From positions 1-64,000 of the forward strand of contig NZ_MCAS01000001.1 in assembly GCF_003610895.1 (NCBI RefSeq): DNA of 64,000 nucleotides. Reading direction: 5' to 3'. A program made the position numbers and the translations under genes. This DNA comes from Paraburkholderia fungorum (lineage in GTDB: Bacteria; Pseudomonadota; Gammaproteobacteria; Burkholderiales; Burkholderiaceae). Under the pieces are notes generated by a model. That model was not told where the DNA came from. It ran no database searches and saw nothing but the letters and a program-made list of their open reading frames with translations. Below are positions 54,284-63,179 of the stretch, in pieces (positions within the stretch are counted from its first letter, which is position 1; each line of letters starts with the position of its first letter).

Positions 54284-54382
54284 TCTTCAAGTCTCCATTG
54301 TTATCGCCCGGCCGGTGCATCGAGCTTACGAACGCTTCGGCAGCCTCGGCCGGCCATCATTTCTGTCGCGTCCAGCATCATG

Positions 54383-54402
54383 CTAATGATAATACACATT
54401 AG
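54383..54402. promoter_or_regulatory. Inverted repeat CTAATG-N8-CATTAG before the Rieske gene
   Basis: Perfect 6-bp arms just downstream of a TATAAT box on the minus strand (54410-54405). Ideal position for a repressor of the Rieske/aldehyde-dehydrogenase transcript. Confidence 0.5.
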
Positions 54403-54447
54403 ACATTATAGAAGCATCCATCCGTTCAATCGGTTCCTGCTTCACGC

Positions 54448-54477
54448 TTGTCGGTGCTGTTTCGATAATATATATTA
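54448..54477 (+). promoter_or_regulatory. Promoter of the reductase gene with overlapping palindrome
   Basis: TTGTCG (54448-54453), 17-nt spacer, TATATT (54471-54476). The 12-bp perfect palindrome TAATATATATTA (54466-54477) covers the -10. Confidence 0.5.
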
Positions 54478-54540
54478 CACATCAAAGCACGCGCAACAGA
54501 ATTTGCGTCTGCGCGGCGAGACAACTCCAGACGAGTCAAC

Positions 54541-55500
54541 ATGAAGAACGCTATGGACACACTAAAGGTGCAGCTTCGCGCGATCAGATACGAGGCGCCG
54601 ACCATCAATACGTATGAATTTCACGCACCTGATGGCGCGCCGCTGCCGGGCTTCACGGCCGGGGCTCACATCGATCTCCACCTGCCCAACGGAATGATCC
54701 GCAGCTATTCGCTGTGCAATTCCCCGCAGGACACGCACCGCTATGTGATCGGCGTGAATCGCGATCCGTCGAGCCGCGGCGGCTCCGCCTGGGTGCATGA
54801 GACGCTGCGCGTGGGCGCCACGTTGACGATCGGTGCGCCCGCCAATAATTTCCCGCTGGTAGAAGATGCCGCGCATACGGTGCTCATCGCGGGGGGAATC
54901 GGCATCACGCCGCTCATGGGCATGATCCGTCGCATGGAAACACTGGGGCGATCGTGGGAGTTGCATTACTGCACGCGAACCCGCGAGGCCACCGCCTTCG
55001 TTGCTGCGTTGCGTCAGTACGGCTCGCGCGTCCAGTTTCATCACGACGGCGAGCCAGGTGGAGAGCGGCTCGATTTCGCCACGGTCCTGAAGCAGCACGA
55101 CGAGCGCACGCACTTTTACTGCTGCGGCCCTTCGGCGATGTTGAAGGCGTTCGAGACCAGCGCTGCGAACTGTGGCGGCGGCGCACGTTTTCATGTCGAG
55201 TACTTCGCGGCCGGCGAAGCGCCCGCAACATCAGGCGGCTTTAACGTGCAACTCGCCCGCTCGGGCCGCATGATTCAGGTGAGCGCCGGCAAGACGATTC
55301 TCGACGTCCTGATCGCCGAAGGGATCGACATCACTTACTCCTGTTCGCAGGGCGTGTGCGGCACATGCGAAACGCGTGTGCTTGCGGGCGTGCCCGACCA
55401 TCGCGACATGGTGCTGACGAAGAGTGAACAGGAGGCAAACCGGTCGATGATGATTTGCTGCTCGGGCAGCAAAAGCGAATGTCTGGTGCTCGACTTATGA
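54541..55500 (+). CDS. Ferredoxin reductase of the Rieske oxygenase (VanB/PDR type)
   Basis: 319 residues. Domains in order: flavin-binding barrel with GAHIDLHLPNGMIRSYSLCN (FMN motif RSYSL), NAD-binding part with VLIAGGIGITPLMGMI and FYCCGPSAML, and a C-terminal plant-type [2Fe-2S] ferredoxin with Cys ligands in YSCSQGVCGTC and the later CC. This is the phthalate-dioxygenase-reductase layout (electron flow NADH-FMN-FeS) and serves the divergent Rieske oxygenase. ATG 54541 has only a weak ribosome site; ATG 54553 is an alternative. Confidence 0.92.
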   Translation: MKNAMDTLKVQLRAIRYEAPTINTYEFHAPDGAPLPGFTAGAHIDLHLPNGMIRSYSLCNSPQDTHRYVIGVNRDPSSRGGSAWVHETLRVGATLTIGAPANNFPLVEDAAHTVLIAGGIGITPLMGMIRRMETLGRSWELHYCTRTREATAFVAALRQYGSRVQFHHDGEPGGERLDFATVLKQHDERTHFYCCGPSAMLKAFETSAANCGGGARFHVEYFAAGEAPATSGGFNVQLARSGRMIQVSAGKTILDVLIAEGIDITYSCSQGVCGTCETRVLAGVPDHRDMVLTKSEQEANRSMMICCSGSKSECLVLDL

Positions 55501-55531
55501 TCGCCGGATAGTGCAGCAGGAGATGCGAATT

Positions 55532-55553
55532 GTATAACCGTATGATTATTCAA
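55532..55553. promoter_or_regulatory. AT-rich GTATAAC element upstream of gntR2
   Basis: GTATAACCGTATGATTAT lies between the reductase stop and the GntR start. It shares the GTATAAC half-site with 38611-38617. Confidence 0.4.
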
Positions 55554-55656
55554 CGGCTATGCTAACATCGCGATCAGTCTTTCGGGGTCGCACCACGCCT
55601 TTCGTGCATGCGGCCTCCGCTCACCCCGTCGCAACGCTCAGGTCCGGAGATCCGAA

Positions 55657-56406
55657 TTGAAAAAAGGTACTGTCGAAACTACGCCGCTGTGGGAACCGGT
55701 GCAGACGGAAACCTTATCCTGGCGCATCGTTTCACAAGTGCGCGCAGCTGTGTTTTCCGGTCAGATCAAGACGGGGGATTTTCTCGGCAGCGAAACGTCG
55801 CTGTCCGCCCAGTTCAACGTCAGCCGCATGGCCGCTCGCGATGCGCTGCGCACGCTCGAAGCAGTCGGCATTGTGGAAATCCGTATGGGCGCGAAAGGCG
55901 GCGCATGGATTGCGGAAGGCAATCCGGAGCGCTTCGCAGACGCGCTGGCCATTCAACTGCACCTGATCGGCGTGACGGGCGAGGAAATCTTCGACGCGCA
56001 AATGGCAATCGAGGTCACGTCGGCAGAACTTGCGGCGCAAAACGCCACCGGGGACGACCTCGGAAAGCTGAGCGCAATTCTGGCCGAACTCGACAAGCTG
56101 CGCGACGATCCGCTTGCGTTTACAGACGCGTCGCTGCGCTTTCATGAAGCGATTGTGGAGTCTTCGCACAACCGGGTGCTGCTCGCGCAATTCCGTGCGC
56201 TGCGGTTCGTGCTGCAACCGCTGCTCGCGCCGAACACCACGCATGCCATCGCCGCGCGCGTGATCCGCTCGCACAAGTCGGTACTCAATGCGATCGAAGC
56301 GCGAGACGGCGCCAAAGCACGCGAAATCATGCAGCAACGGGTGAAAGTGATCCGTTCACGCGTGTTGTCAGGCACCGCCGCTCAACACGCAGCCGACGAC
56401 GAATAA
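55657..56406 (+). CDS. GntR/FadR-family regulator 2
   Basis: 249 residues starting at TTG 55657 with CGGAG upstream. Closely paralogous to GntR1 at 50555: shared LSWR..SQVRAA.FS, FLGSE.SL..QFNVSR.AARDALRTLEAVGIVEIRMGAKGG and ERFADAL.IQL. FCD domain with DASLRFHEAIVES and SHKSVLNAI. It flanks the catabolic block on its right side, as GntR1 does on the left. The pair may split control of the two transcripts or respond to different pathway intermediates. Confidence 0.9.
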   Translation: MKKGTVETTPLWEPVQTETLSWRIVSQVRAAVFSGQIKTGDFLGSETSLSAQFNVSRMAARDALRTLEAVGIVEIRMGAKGGAWIAEGNPERFADALAIQLHLIGVTGEEIFDAQMAIEVTSAELAAQNATGDDLGKLSAILAELDKLRDDPLAFTDASLRFHEAIVESSHNRVLLAQFRALRFVLQPLLAPNTTHAIAARVIRSHKSVLNAIEARDGAKAREIMQQRVKVIRSRVLSGTAAQHAADDE

Positions 56407-56527
56407 AGTTCGCCCGTCACCGTCCGGCAATATGCCGATGCCATGATGATGCTTCGTACCCGCCCCTGCGGCTCGAGAACGTGCAGCCGGATGCGCTGCA
56501 GTCCGACACCGCCCGGGCGGGCGCGCC

Positions 56528-56549
56528 TCCCGCGCAAGCTTGCGCGGGA
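56528..56549. terminator. Perfect palindrome between convergent genes
   Basis: CCCGCGCAAGCTTGCGCGGG, extended by one pair on each side, lies between gntR2 and the histone-like gene. Can form a strong hairpin on both strands; no T-run. Confidence 0.55.
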
Positions 56550-56565
56550 ATCGTGACAGCCGGGT

Positions 56566-57219
56566 TTAGCCCTTCGCGGGACGTCCCGTCTTCACCGTCT
56601 CGAGCGACGACACGGCGGCAAGCAGGCGCTGCGGCGCTGCCGATTCCAGCATCATCAATCCTGCGCGCAGCAACTCGCTTTTCTTGACCGACACGCCGGC
56701 CTCAAGGCACTTCTGCTTGAGAGACGCGATCCTGTCGTAATCCGATTTCGGCATCGTGAAGCTGTCGCGCACGACTTTCTCTTTCTTCGGCGGCTTGGCT
56801 TTCCTGGCTTCAGGAGCAGCGGCCGGCGCAGTTTCGGCAGTGGCAGTACGCTTCGGCTTAGCCGCCTTCCTCGCGGCAGGCTTCGCTTCCGCTGCAGCCG
56901 AACTCTTTGCTTTAGCTTCTTTCTTAACAGCAGGCGCTGCTTCCACGGCAGCCGAACGCTTCGCCTTAACGGCCTTCTTGACCTCGGGCGCTGCTTCCGC
57001 CGGCGCTGGGCGCTTGGCTTTGGCGGCTTTCTTGACGGTCGGCGCTGCGTCCGCGGCTGCCGCGCGCTTCGCCTTAGCTGCTTTCTTGACGGCCGGCGCC
57101 GCTTCCGCCGCCTGTTCCGGTGCGGCTACCGGCTCCGCGCCATTCGCCGCGTGCTTAGCCGAGCTCTTCGGGAAATGGAACGCTTTCTTGGTGTGCTCTT
57201 TGGTGACAGGTGCCGACAT
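56566..57219 (-). CDS. Lys/Ala-rich histone H1-like DNA-binding protein with C-terminal domain
   Basis: 217 residues. Residues about 28-150 consist of six or so repeats of the type AAPxVKKAAKAKRxA, giving a strongly basic, disordered, H1-like or AlgP-like tail. Residues about 150-210 form a conserved compact part, DSFTMPKSDYDRIASLKQKC followed by KKSELLRAGLMMLES, which looks like a ribbon-helix-helix or small helical domain. Probably a nucleoid-associated or regulatory protein. Strong ribosome site GGAGG; an inverted repeat overlaps its -10 region. Confidence 0.8.
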   Translation of the reverse strand: MSAPVTKEHTKKAFHFPKSSAKHAANGAEPVAAPEQAAEAAPAVKKAAKAKRAAAADAAPTVKKAAKAKRPAPAEAAPEVKKAVKAKRSAAVEAAPAVKKEAKAKSSAAAEAKPAARKAAKPKRTATAETAPAAAPEARKAKPPKKEKVVRDSFTMPKSDYDRIASLKQKCLEAGVSVKKSELLRAGLMMLESAAPQRLLAAVSSLETVKTGRPAKG

Positions 57220-57240
57220 GCTTACCTCCGCAGTAATAAT

Positions 57241-57259
57241 GGTATAAACAGTATATACC
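57241..57259 (-). promoter_or_regulatory. Inverted repeat in the histone-like gene promoter
   Basis: GGTATA-AACAGTA-TATACC, perfect 6-bp arms, with a -10-like TATACT (57255-57250) inside, 22 nt before the ATG. Candidate autoregulatory or repressor site. Confidence 0.5.
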
Positions 57260-57304
57260 GTTTATTGACTATCGGAGCAGACAGCACAGTGCCTTACACC
57301 CGAT

Positions 57305-58621
57305 TCAGGATGCACTGAGCGGAATCAACCTCGGCTTCGTCAGGCTGTATGCGATTTGCCCGAACAGCGTATTCAGGCTGTTGGTTCCACCGGCGGCATT
57401 CGCACAGGTGTCGGAATAGAAATACGACGAGTTCGTCGCGATAGATTCCATCGTATTACAGGCCGTGAGTTTATCGTTGCCGTCACCGCAGCTCGGCGCC
57501 GACGCGGCCTCGCCACCCAGATATGCCACCGTGTAAATCAGGGTGCCCGTGTTGTTCTTGATGGTCGATGCCGCGTTGATGGCCGCCTGACACTCGCTTC
57601 CGTAGGTACTGCTATAGGTGCTGCCCAGCTGGCTCGTCGTTGAAGTCGCTATGCCGTCGCTAAGCAGAATGATCACGTTCTGTCCGGGTGGACTTTCCGT
57701 TGCCGCCGTGGCAGCCAGCGACGTTTGCGCCGCCGTGATCGCCTGCGCGTAGAACGTGCCCAGCCCGCCAGGCGCCGGCAGACCGCCGCAACTGCCGCCG
57801 CCCAGTGCCTGCACGATCGCGGAGCCGGTATTCGCCTGCTGGTTGCTGCCCAGATAGCCCGAACTCGCGGAGGCGTACTGATAGCTCGCACCGGAGGCCG
57901 AATAACTGCCGGCAATGGTCGGCGAATTTCCGCTGCACGAAAAATTGTATGTCGACGATGTTTGCGGCGGAAATGCCATCAATCCCACCTTGTCGCCGGC
58001 GTTCGTCAGGCCGGTCAGCAGTTTCAGCGCGCCCGCCTCGGCACACTGCAATCTCGTCTGCGCCACGCCCTTTGAGTTCGTGCAGTTACTGTCGGTAGTG
58101 GTGCTCATCGATCTTGTGGTGTCGAGGATGATCATGACGTTATAGAGCGCGGGCTCCGCCCCGCCGCCTGCCCCCGCCACGGAAGTTGCACTGATCGTTT
58201 GCGAGGTCATACCGAAGACCTTCGCGAAGAAAAGCGGCACCGTCGCTTGCTGGGTCACCTTGATGCCGTTGTATCCGGATGCCGCCTGTTTGTACGGCAG
58301 CGTGATGCTGGACAAGGTCAGGCCGGTTACCGTGGCGGTCGCCGGGTTGACGCCGCCGGGCATGGTATTGCTCTGCCCCGCCGTGAACGCTTGCGCGTCG
58401 CTGGCGGCCGTGGCCCATGGCTTGGTCCAGAGATCCACCGCCCCGGCCAGCGCTGCGGCGTCGGTTGCGCTCTGCAGGCGCCGTTGGCTGTACGCCAGAT
58501 AGCCGTAGTCGACGGCCAGCGCCGCGAACCCCAAAAGAACGATCAGAGAAATCGCCACCACAACGGAGACGGCCCCGCGCTGGCGCGTCGGCGAGGCGTG
58601 ATGCCCAAGGTTGTTTCTCAT
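57305..58621 (-). CDS. tadG: Tad pilus-associated protein TadG (vWA domain)
   Basis: 438 residues. N-terminal TadE/G-type segment RQRGAVSVVVAISLIVLLGFAALAVDYGYLAYSQRRLQSATDAAALAGA (one membrane helix). Then a von Willebrand A-like region beginning YNVMIILDTTRSMS (MIDAS DxTxS variant) and continuing NVIILLSDG. TadG anchors or is exported with the Flp pilus machinery. Last gene of the visible tad operon; GGGAGG precedes the ATG. Confidence 0.85.
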   Translation of the reverse strand: MRNNLGHHASPTRQRGAVSVVVAISLIVLLGFAALAVDYGYLAYSQRRLQSATDAAALAGAVDLWTKPWATAASDAQAFTAGQSNTMPGGVNPATATVTGLTLSSITLPYKQAASGYNGIKVTQQATVPLFFAKVFGMTSQTISATSVAGAGGGAEPALYNVMIILDTTRSMSTTTDSNCTNSKGVAQTRLQCAEAGALKLLTGLTNAGDKVGLMAFPPQTSSTYNFSCSGNSPTIAGSYSASGASYQYASASSGYLGSNQQANTGSAIVQALGGGSCGGLPAPGGLGTFYAQAITAAQTSLAATAATESPPGQNVIILLSDGIATSTTSQLGSTYSSTYGSECQAAINAASTIKNNTGTLIYTVAYLGGEAASAPSCGDGNDKLTACNTMESIATNSSYFYSDTCANAAGGTNSLNTLFGQIAYSLTKPRLIPLSAS

Positions 58622-58657
58622 GATTGCATGCCCTCCCGGACGATTGAACCGCTCACG

Positions 58658-59113
58658 CTATTGCACGCGCTCCACTGCCGTGGCATTGAGCGCGGCCGGC
58701 ATCATCGAATAGAGACCGGCCAGCGCTCCCTTGAACAGGGGAGAAAAATTACTGTAGGTAACGGTAACGGCCGCGGTTGCCACGGCCGTCCCGCTTGCGG
58801 CACTGGTCAGATCCGACGCACAAGCGGTGTCGCTGGTGCAGTTGCCGCCGTTGACCGTTGCGGTGATAGACAGGTTTCCAGTAGTCAGCACGGATGCCGA
58901 TGCCTGCACCTGGGTTTGCGTTCCCGTATAGGGATTGGCGGTGCCACGCTGTGACGCAAAATAGCGCGCACCCGCCGATGCCGCGTTGGCGACCATCACG
59001 TAATTGCCGAGCAGCCAGCCGAACTGTGCAAGGCCGAGCGCAATCGCGAGGAGTATCGGAACGAGCAGGGCAAACTCGACCGCCGCGATTCCTTTCTGTT
59101 TCTTCAACGTCAT
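58658..59113 (-). CDS. TadE-like pseudopilin (first copy from the right is upstream)
   Basis: 151 residues from ATG 59113. GIAAVEFALLVPILLAIALGLAQFGWLLGNYVM is the TadE/TadF pseudopilin N-terminus. The C-terminal part carries a Cys pair (GNCTSDTACAS). Paralog of the gene at 59191 with the same layout, so this is probably the TadF-position protein. The frame extends upstream to 59356 but overlaps the neighbour. Confidence 0.82.
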   Translation of the reverse strand: MTLKKQKGIAAVEFALLVPILLAIALGLAQFGWLLGNYVMVANAASAGARYFASQRGTANPYTGTQTQVQASASVLTTGNLSITATVNGGNCTSDTACASDLTSAASGTAVATAAVTVTYSNFSPLFKGALAGLYSMMPAALNATAVERVQ

Positions 59114-59190
59114 GGCCGCACCCCACTCGCAAATTCGCGGTGATTGCCTACGTGACTCGCGCATTGCCGGAAGTCGTGCTTGCGCGGGTT

Positions 59191-59643
59191 TCATTGCACG
59201 AGCTCCGACATCCGCGCGCTCAAGCTGGACGGCATGATGGACTTGAGACCGTACAGCGCGCCGCTGAAAAGCGGTGCGAACGAGTAGCCAAGCGACACGC
59301 TCGCCTCGGTGCCCGCCGTCGGCGCCTGGGTCGACGTCCCCAGCGCGCTCGCGCACGTGCTGTCGCTGGAACAGGTTGTGCCGCCCACGCTCATCGTGAT
59401 GGTCAGCGCGCTCTTCAATGCCGCCGTCGACGCGAGTATGGCCTGTTGCGTGTCCGTATAAGGCGTGGCGTAGCCGCGCTCCGATGCGAGCTGATGCGCT
59501 CCGAGCGACGCCGCATTCGTCAGCATCACGTAGTTATTCATGAGCCAGCCGAATTGCACCGTGCCGAACAGACACGCCAGCAGAATCGGCAATACAAGGG
59601 CAAACTCGACGGCTGCCCCGCCACGCTGATTCTTCCGTTTCAT
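59191..59643 (-). CDS. tadE: TadE-like pseudopilin
   Basis: 150 residues. RGGAAVEFALVLPILLACLFGTVQFGWLMNNYVML gives the prepilin-like hydrophobic helix with Glu at +5-type position (AVEFA), as in TadE. GTTCSSDSTCAS supplies a Cys pair. The ATG at 59643 has GGGGAGGACC upstream. Follows tadC and precedes the second TadE-like gene. Confidence 0.85.
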   Translation of the reverse strand: MKRKNQRGGAAVEFALVLPILLACLFGTVQFGWLMNNYVMLTNAASLGAHQLASERGYATPYTDTQQAILASTAALKSALTITMSVGGTTCSSDSTCASALGTSTQAPTAGTEASVSLGYSFAPLFSGALYGLKSIMPSSLSARMSELVQ

Positions 59644-59736
59644 AGGTCCTCCCCGATCACCGATGAACGCGTCAAGACTTCCGAGCCCTGGCCGCTTCGT
59701 GGAACGCCGCGGGCTGTGATTGCGAACGCGCCGCCG

Positions 59737-60708
59737 TCATCCCCCCGAGCCCATCATGCTGGGCAGCAGAACCCGGTAGATATGAATCATGGCCGGCCCC
59801 ATCAGGACCACGAGCAGCGCCGGGAAGATACAGAAGATGAGCGGAAACAGCAGTTTCAGCGCAATCTTGGCGGCCTTTTCCTCGGCGCGCATCCTTCGCC
59901 GGGTACGCAGCGTGTCGGACAGCACCCTCAGCGAAGTCCCCACGCTCGTGCCAAAGCGTTCAGCCTGAATCAGCACCGCGCTGAATGAATCGATATCCTC
60001 GACGCCCGCGCGCAAGGAGAAATTGCGCAGCGCTTTTTCTTTGGAAAAACCGGAGCGCATTTCAAGCAGCATCAGCTCAAGCTCGCTCGCCACCACCGGG
60101 CTGCGCATCCTGATCTCGTCGCCCACCTTCATGAGCGACGCGTCCAGACCGAGACCCGCCTCGACGCAGACGGTCAGCAGATCCAGCGTGTCGGGAAAGT
60201 CTTCCACCAGCACGCGTTTGCGCCAGGCAATGCGTTTGCTCAGCACCAGGTTGGGCAGGTACAGGCCGATGGCGCCAAGCGCGGTCAGAAGTATCAGACG
60301 CTCAAAGGTCGTCGCGGCACCGGACATGCTGACCAGCCCGAGCAACGCGAGCAAGGGCAACGCGATCGCCAAAGCAGTCTTGGCGGCGAAATAGATCGGC
60401 GCGGCACTGGGCGAGCGCCAGCCGGCATTCGCCAGATGCAGGCGCAGCGCGGACTGCTCCCAGCCGTCCTTCGGCACGGACAGTTTCGAAATGGGCTGGG
60501 AAATCTCCGCGATTTTCTCGAACCAGGACACATCCGGCGATTCGGTCGCCTGGTCGGCCCCGAAGGCGAGATTCGTGCCGCCGGCCTGCTCGATGCGGCG
60601 CCGCAGATCGCGCGGCGCGACAAGATGCATCGCGCCAAATGCGGCGACAAACACAACGGCGAACACACCGGCCAGCAACAGAATCTGTGTGGCGTTTAGC
60701 GTCTGCAT
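59737..60708 (-). CDS. tadC: Tad secretion inner-membrane protein TadC (GspF-like)
   Basis: 323 residues, hydrophobic N-terminus (LLLAGVFAVVFVAAFGAMHLV), then a T2SF/GspF domain with RVLVEDFPDTLDLLTVCVEAGLGLDASLMKVG and GTSVGTSLRVLSDTLRTRRRMRAEEKAAK, and C-terminal membrane helices (LLFPLIFCIFPALLVVLMGPA). Works with TadB as the platform for Flp pilus assembly. GGGGAG precedes the ATG. Confidence 0.92.
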   Translation of the reverse strand: MQTLNATQILLLAGVFAVVFVAAFGAMHLVAPRDLRRRIEQAGGTNLAFGADQATESPDVSWFEKIAEISQPISKLSVPKDGWEQSALRLHLANAGWRSPSAAPIYFAAKTALAIALPLLALLGLVSMSGAATTFERLILLTALGAIGLYLPNLVLSKRIAWRKRVLVEDFPDTLDLLTVCVEAGLGLDASLMKVGDEIRMRSPVVASELELMLLEMRSGFSKEKALRNFSLRAGVEDIDSFSAVLIQAERFGTSVGTSLRVLSDTLRTRRRMRAEEKAAKIALKLLFPLIFCIFPALLVVLMGPAMIHIYRVLLPSMMGSGG

Positions 60709-60756
60709 GATTTCTCCCCGATAACGTGTCGTGTGCTGTGTCGCAAACCGGTGGCA

Positions 60757-61734
60757 CTAGACCCGGATCTTGACGATGCGCCGCATCCAGAACGCACCTA
60801 ACACCATGGATACGAGTACTGTTCCCAGCATTCTTACGCCCACCGGGTCCTGCCAAAGCACATCGAGAAAGCCCGGATTGCCCAGCATCATCAGCACGCC
60901 CGTGCCGAACGGCAGCAATCCGAGGATCCAGGCTGACAGCCGGCCTTCGGCAGAAAGCACACGCACCTTGTCGAACAGCTTGAATCGCTCGCGAATCAGC
61001 GCGGCGATCCCGTCGAGCACCTCCGAAAGATTGCCGCCGGTCTCGCGCTGAATCACCACCGCAATCACGAAGTAGCGCAGATCGCGGATCGGCACACGCG
61101 TGGCGAGATTCGTCAGGGCTTCGCTAATCGAAACGCCGTAGTTGATCTCGTCGAACGTGATGCGGAACTCACCGCTCATCGGCTCCGCGAACTCGGTGCC
61201 AACCATGTCGATCGCGCCGGTAAAGGCGTGCCCGGATCGCAGCGCGCGCGCCAGCATGTCGCAGACGTCCGGCAGTTGCCGCTCGAGCAGGCGCACGCGC
61301 TTGTTGCGCCGGCGCTGCACATACATGATGGGCAACAGGGTGGAGAGCGCGGCGCCAATCGCCGTGAAGAGCAGCGGCACCGCGAACAGCGTGCCCACGA
61401 GGAGCACGAGCGGCGGCAGAACGGCGCAGGTTCCAATGAGCCGGGCGACCGTCCATGTCACACCCGATTGCTGGAGAAACAGATCGATTGCATGCACGCG
61501 CGGCATCTGCAGCAGCAGCCTTGCGGGCAGCGACGAGCCGGCCAGCATGCGCGTCTTGAGAATCGAAAGCCGCTCCACGCTGACCTGTCCGCCCGCGGAA
61601 ACCGCGCGAATTCGCGAATCGACCCGGCGCGCAACCGGTCCGTGCCGGCTGTTCCAGTACTCGTACGCGCCTTCCATGGCCAGCGCCACGGCGACGAACA
61701 GCAGAATGATCGACGCATAAAAGATCGGTGTCAT
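60757..61734 (-). CDS. tadB: Tad secretion inner-membrane protein TadB (GspF-like)
   Basis: 325 residues from ATG 61734, chosen because CAGGAG lies six bases upstream; an in-frame ATG at 61752 lacks one. N-terminal helix IFYASIILLFVAVALAMEG. T2SF domain with LLERQLPDVCDMLARALRSGHAFTGAIDMVG and RETGGNLSEVLDGIAALIRERFKL. Pairs with TadC. Confidence 0.92.
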   Translation of the reverse strand: MTPIFYASIILLFVAVALAMEGAYEYWNSRHGPVARRVDSRIRAVSAGGQVSVERLSILKTRMLAGSSLPARLLLQMPRVHAIDLFLQQSGVTWTVARLIGTCAVLPPLVLLVGTLFAVPLLFTAIGAALSTLLPIMYVQRRRNKRVRLLERQLPDVCDMLARALRSGHAFTGAIDMVGTEFAEPMSGEFRITFDEINYGVSISEALTNLATRVPIRDLRYFVIAVVIQRETGGNLSEVLDGIAALIRERFKLFDKVRVLSAEGRLSAWILGLLPFGTGVLMMLGNPGFLDVLWQDPVGVRMLGTVLVSMVLGAFWMRRIVKIRV

Positions 61735-61786
61735 GCGAGTCTCCTGAAACACAGGACAATCGGGTTACGCTCAGAAAGCATGGATG

Positions 61787-63154
61787 TCACGTCGTTTCGA
61801 AGCGCCGGGCCGGATCGTAGACATGGTCCGAAGGCGCGACGCCGAACGCCTGCAATCGCTCGGCGAATTTCGGCCGCACGCCGGTCGCGCTGAAATGCCC
61901 GCGAACACATCCCTTCGAATCGACACCGGAGCGCTTGAAAACGAAGATCTCCTGCATGTTGATCATGTCGCCTTCCATGCCGGTCAGCTCCGAAATGCTG
62001 ACGATCTTGCGCCGGCCGTCGGTCAGCCGCGTGGCCTGCACGACCACTGAAATCGCCGAGGCAATCTGCTGGCGCATGGTTTTGGTCGGCAGCGAAAGAC
62101 CGCCCAGGTTGATCATGTTTTCGAGGCGCGTCAGCGCGTCACGCGGGGTGTTGGCGTGGATCGTGGAGAGCGATCCCTCGTGCCCAGTGTTCATTGCATT
62201 GAGCATGTCGAGCGCCTCCGCTCCGCGCACTTCGCCCAGAATGATGCGATCCGGACGCATCCGCAGCGCATTGCGCACCAGCGTGCGCTGCGTAATCTCA
62301 CCGCGCCCTTCGATGTTCGGTGAACGCGTTTCCAGTCTCAGCACGTGCTCCTGGCGCAGCTGCAGCTCCGCGGCGTCTTCGATCGTGACGATGCGTTCGT
62401 CGCCTGGAATGAAACCCGAAAGAACGTTCAGCAAGGTGGTCTTGCCGCTGCCCGTGCCGCCTGACACCAGAATGTTCACCTTGGCGCGCGCGAGCGCATC
62501 GAGGACCTCCGCCATCGGCGGCGTCAGGCTTTGCAGTTCGACGAGGTCGGCCACCTGAAGCGGATTGGCGGCGAAACGGCGGATCGACAGCAAGGGGCCG
62601 TCGACAGCGCATGGCCTGATGATCGCGTTCACGCGCGAACCATCTGGAAGACGCGCATCGACCATGGGGCTCGACTCGTCGATATGCCGCCCGACACCGG
62701 AGACGATTTTCTCGATCACCTTCATCAGGTGCGCGTCGTCGTAGAAGGTCACGTCGGTGGCTTCCAGGCGCCCTCTTCGCTCGACGTAGGTATGGCGATA
62801 CGTATTCACCAGAATGTCGGACACGGTCGGGTCGCGCAACAGCGGCTCCAGTGGTCCGAAACCGAACATCTCGTCATGCACGTCGACAACGAGCTGCCTG
62901 CGTTCGAGATCGTTCGCCGGGGCTTTCTGATCCTCGAGAATGCGCCCGATCAGCGCGGCGATTTCCTGCCGGACCTGCTCGGGAGGCAAACGCGACAGGC
63001 GCTCCAGTTCGACGCGGTCAAGCACGGCCTGATGAACCTCGCGCTTCAGCTTCTGGTAGGCGGCGCGCATCATGCCACCCTGCAGATTCGCCGGGTCGGA
63101 AGCATCGCCCAAGGGTTGAGTGCGTTGCGCGGAAATCTGCTCACGAAGCGACAT
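61787..63154 (-). CDS. tadA: Tad pilus assembly ATPase TadA/CpaF
   Basis: 455 residues. Secretion ATPase of the GspE/VirB11 superfamily. Walker [10 protein letters not shown] at 232-240, preceded by NILVSG; Asp box [14 protein letters not shown]; Walker B-like [19 protein letters not shown]; His box [20 protein letters not shown]-terminal region with DQKAP-type linker and [19 protein letters not shown]. Powers Flp pilus assembly. Cytoplasmic, associated with TadB/TadC. Confidence 0.94.
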   Translation of the reverse strand: MSLREQISAQRTQPLGDASDPANLQGGMMRAAYQKLKREVHQAVLDRVELERLSRLPPEQVRQEIAALIGRILEDQKAPANDLERRQLVVDVHDEMFGFGPLEPLLRDPTVSDILVNTYRHTYVERRGRLEATDVTFYDDAHLMKVIEKIVSGVGRHIDESSPMVDARLPDGSRVNAIIRPCAVDGPLLSIRRFAANPLQVADLVELQSLTPPMAEVLDALARAKVNILVSGGTGSGKTTLLNVLSGFIPGDERIVTIEDAAELQLRQEHVLRLETRSPNIEGRGEITQRTLVRNALRMRPDRIILGEVRGAEALDMLNAMNTGHEGSLSTIHANTPRDALTRLENMINLGGLSLPTKTMRQQIASAISVVVQATRLTDGRRKIVSISELTGMEGDMINMQEIFVFKRSGVDSKGCVRGHFSATGVRPKFAERLQAFGVAPSDHVYDPARRFETT

Positions 63155-63179
63155 GATGGTCCCCTTTGTCCCTTTGGCC

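Noticed and set aside
52988..54544. 518-codon plus-strand frame over the Rieske gene
   Set aside because: The minus strand carries complete Rieske and mononuclear-iron motifs; the plus frame is an Arg/His-rich shadow.
56756..57247. 163-codon Ala/Phe-rich plus-strand frame
   Set aside because: It is the complement of the Lys/Ala repeats of the histone-like protein; its apparent hydrophobic repeats are an artefact.
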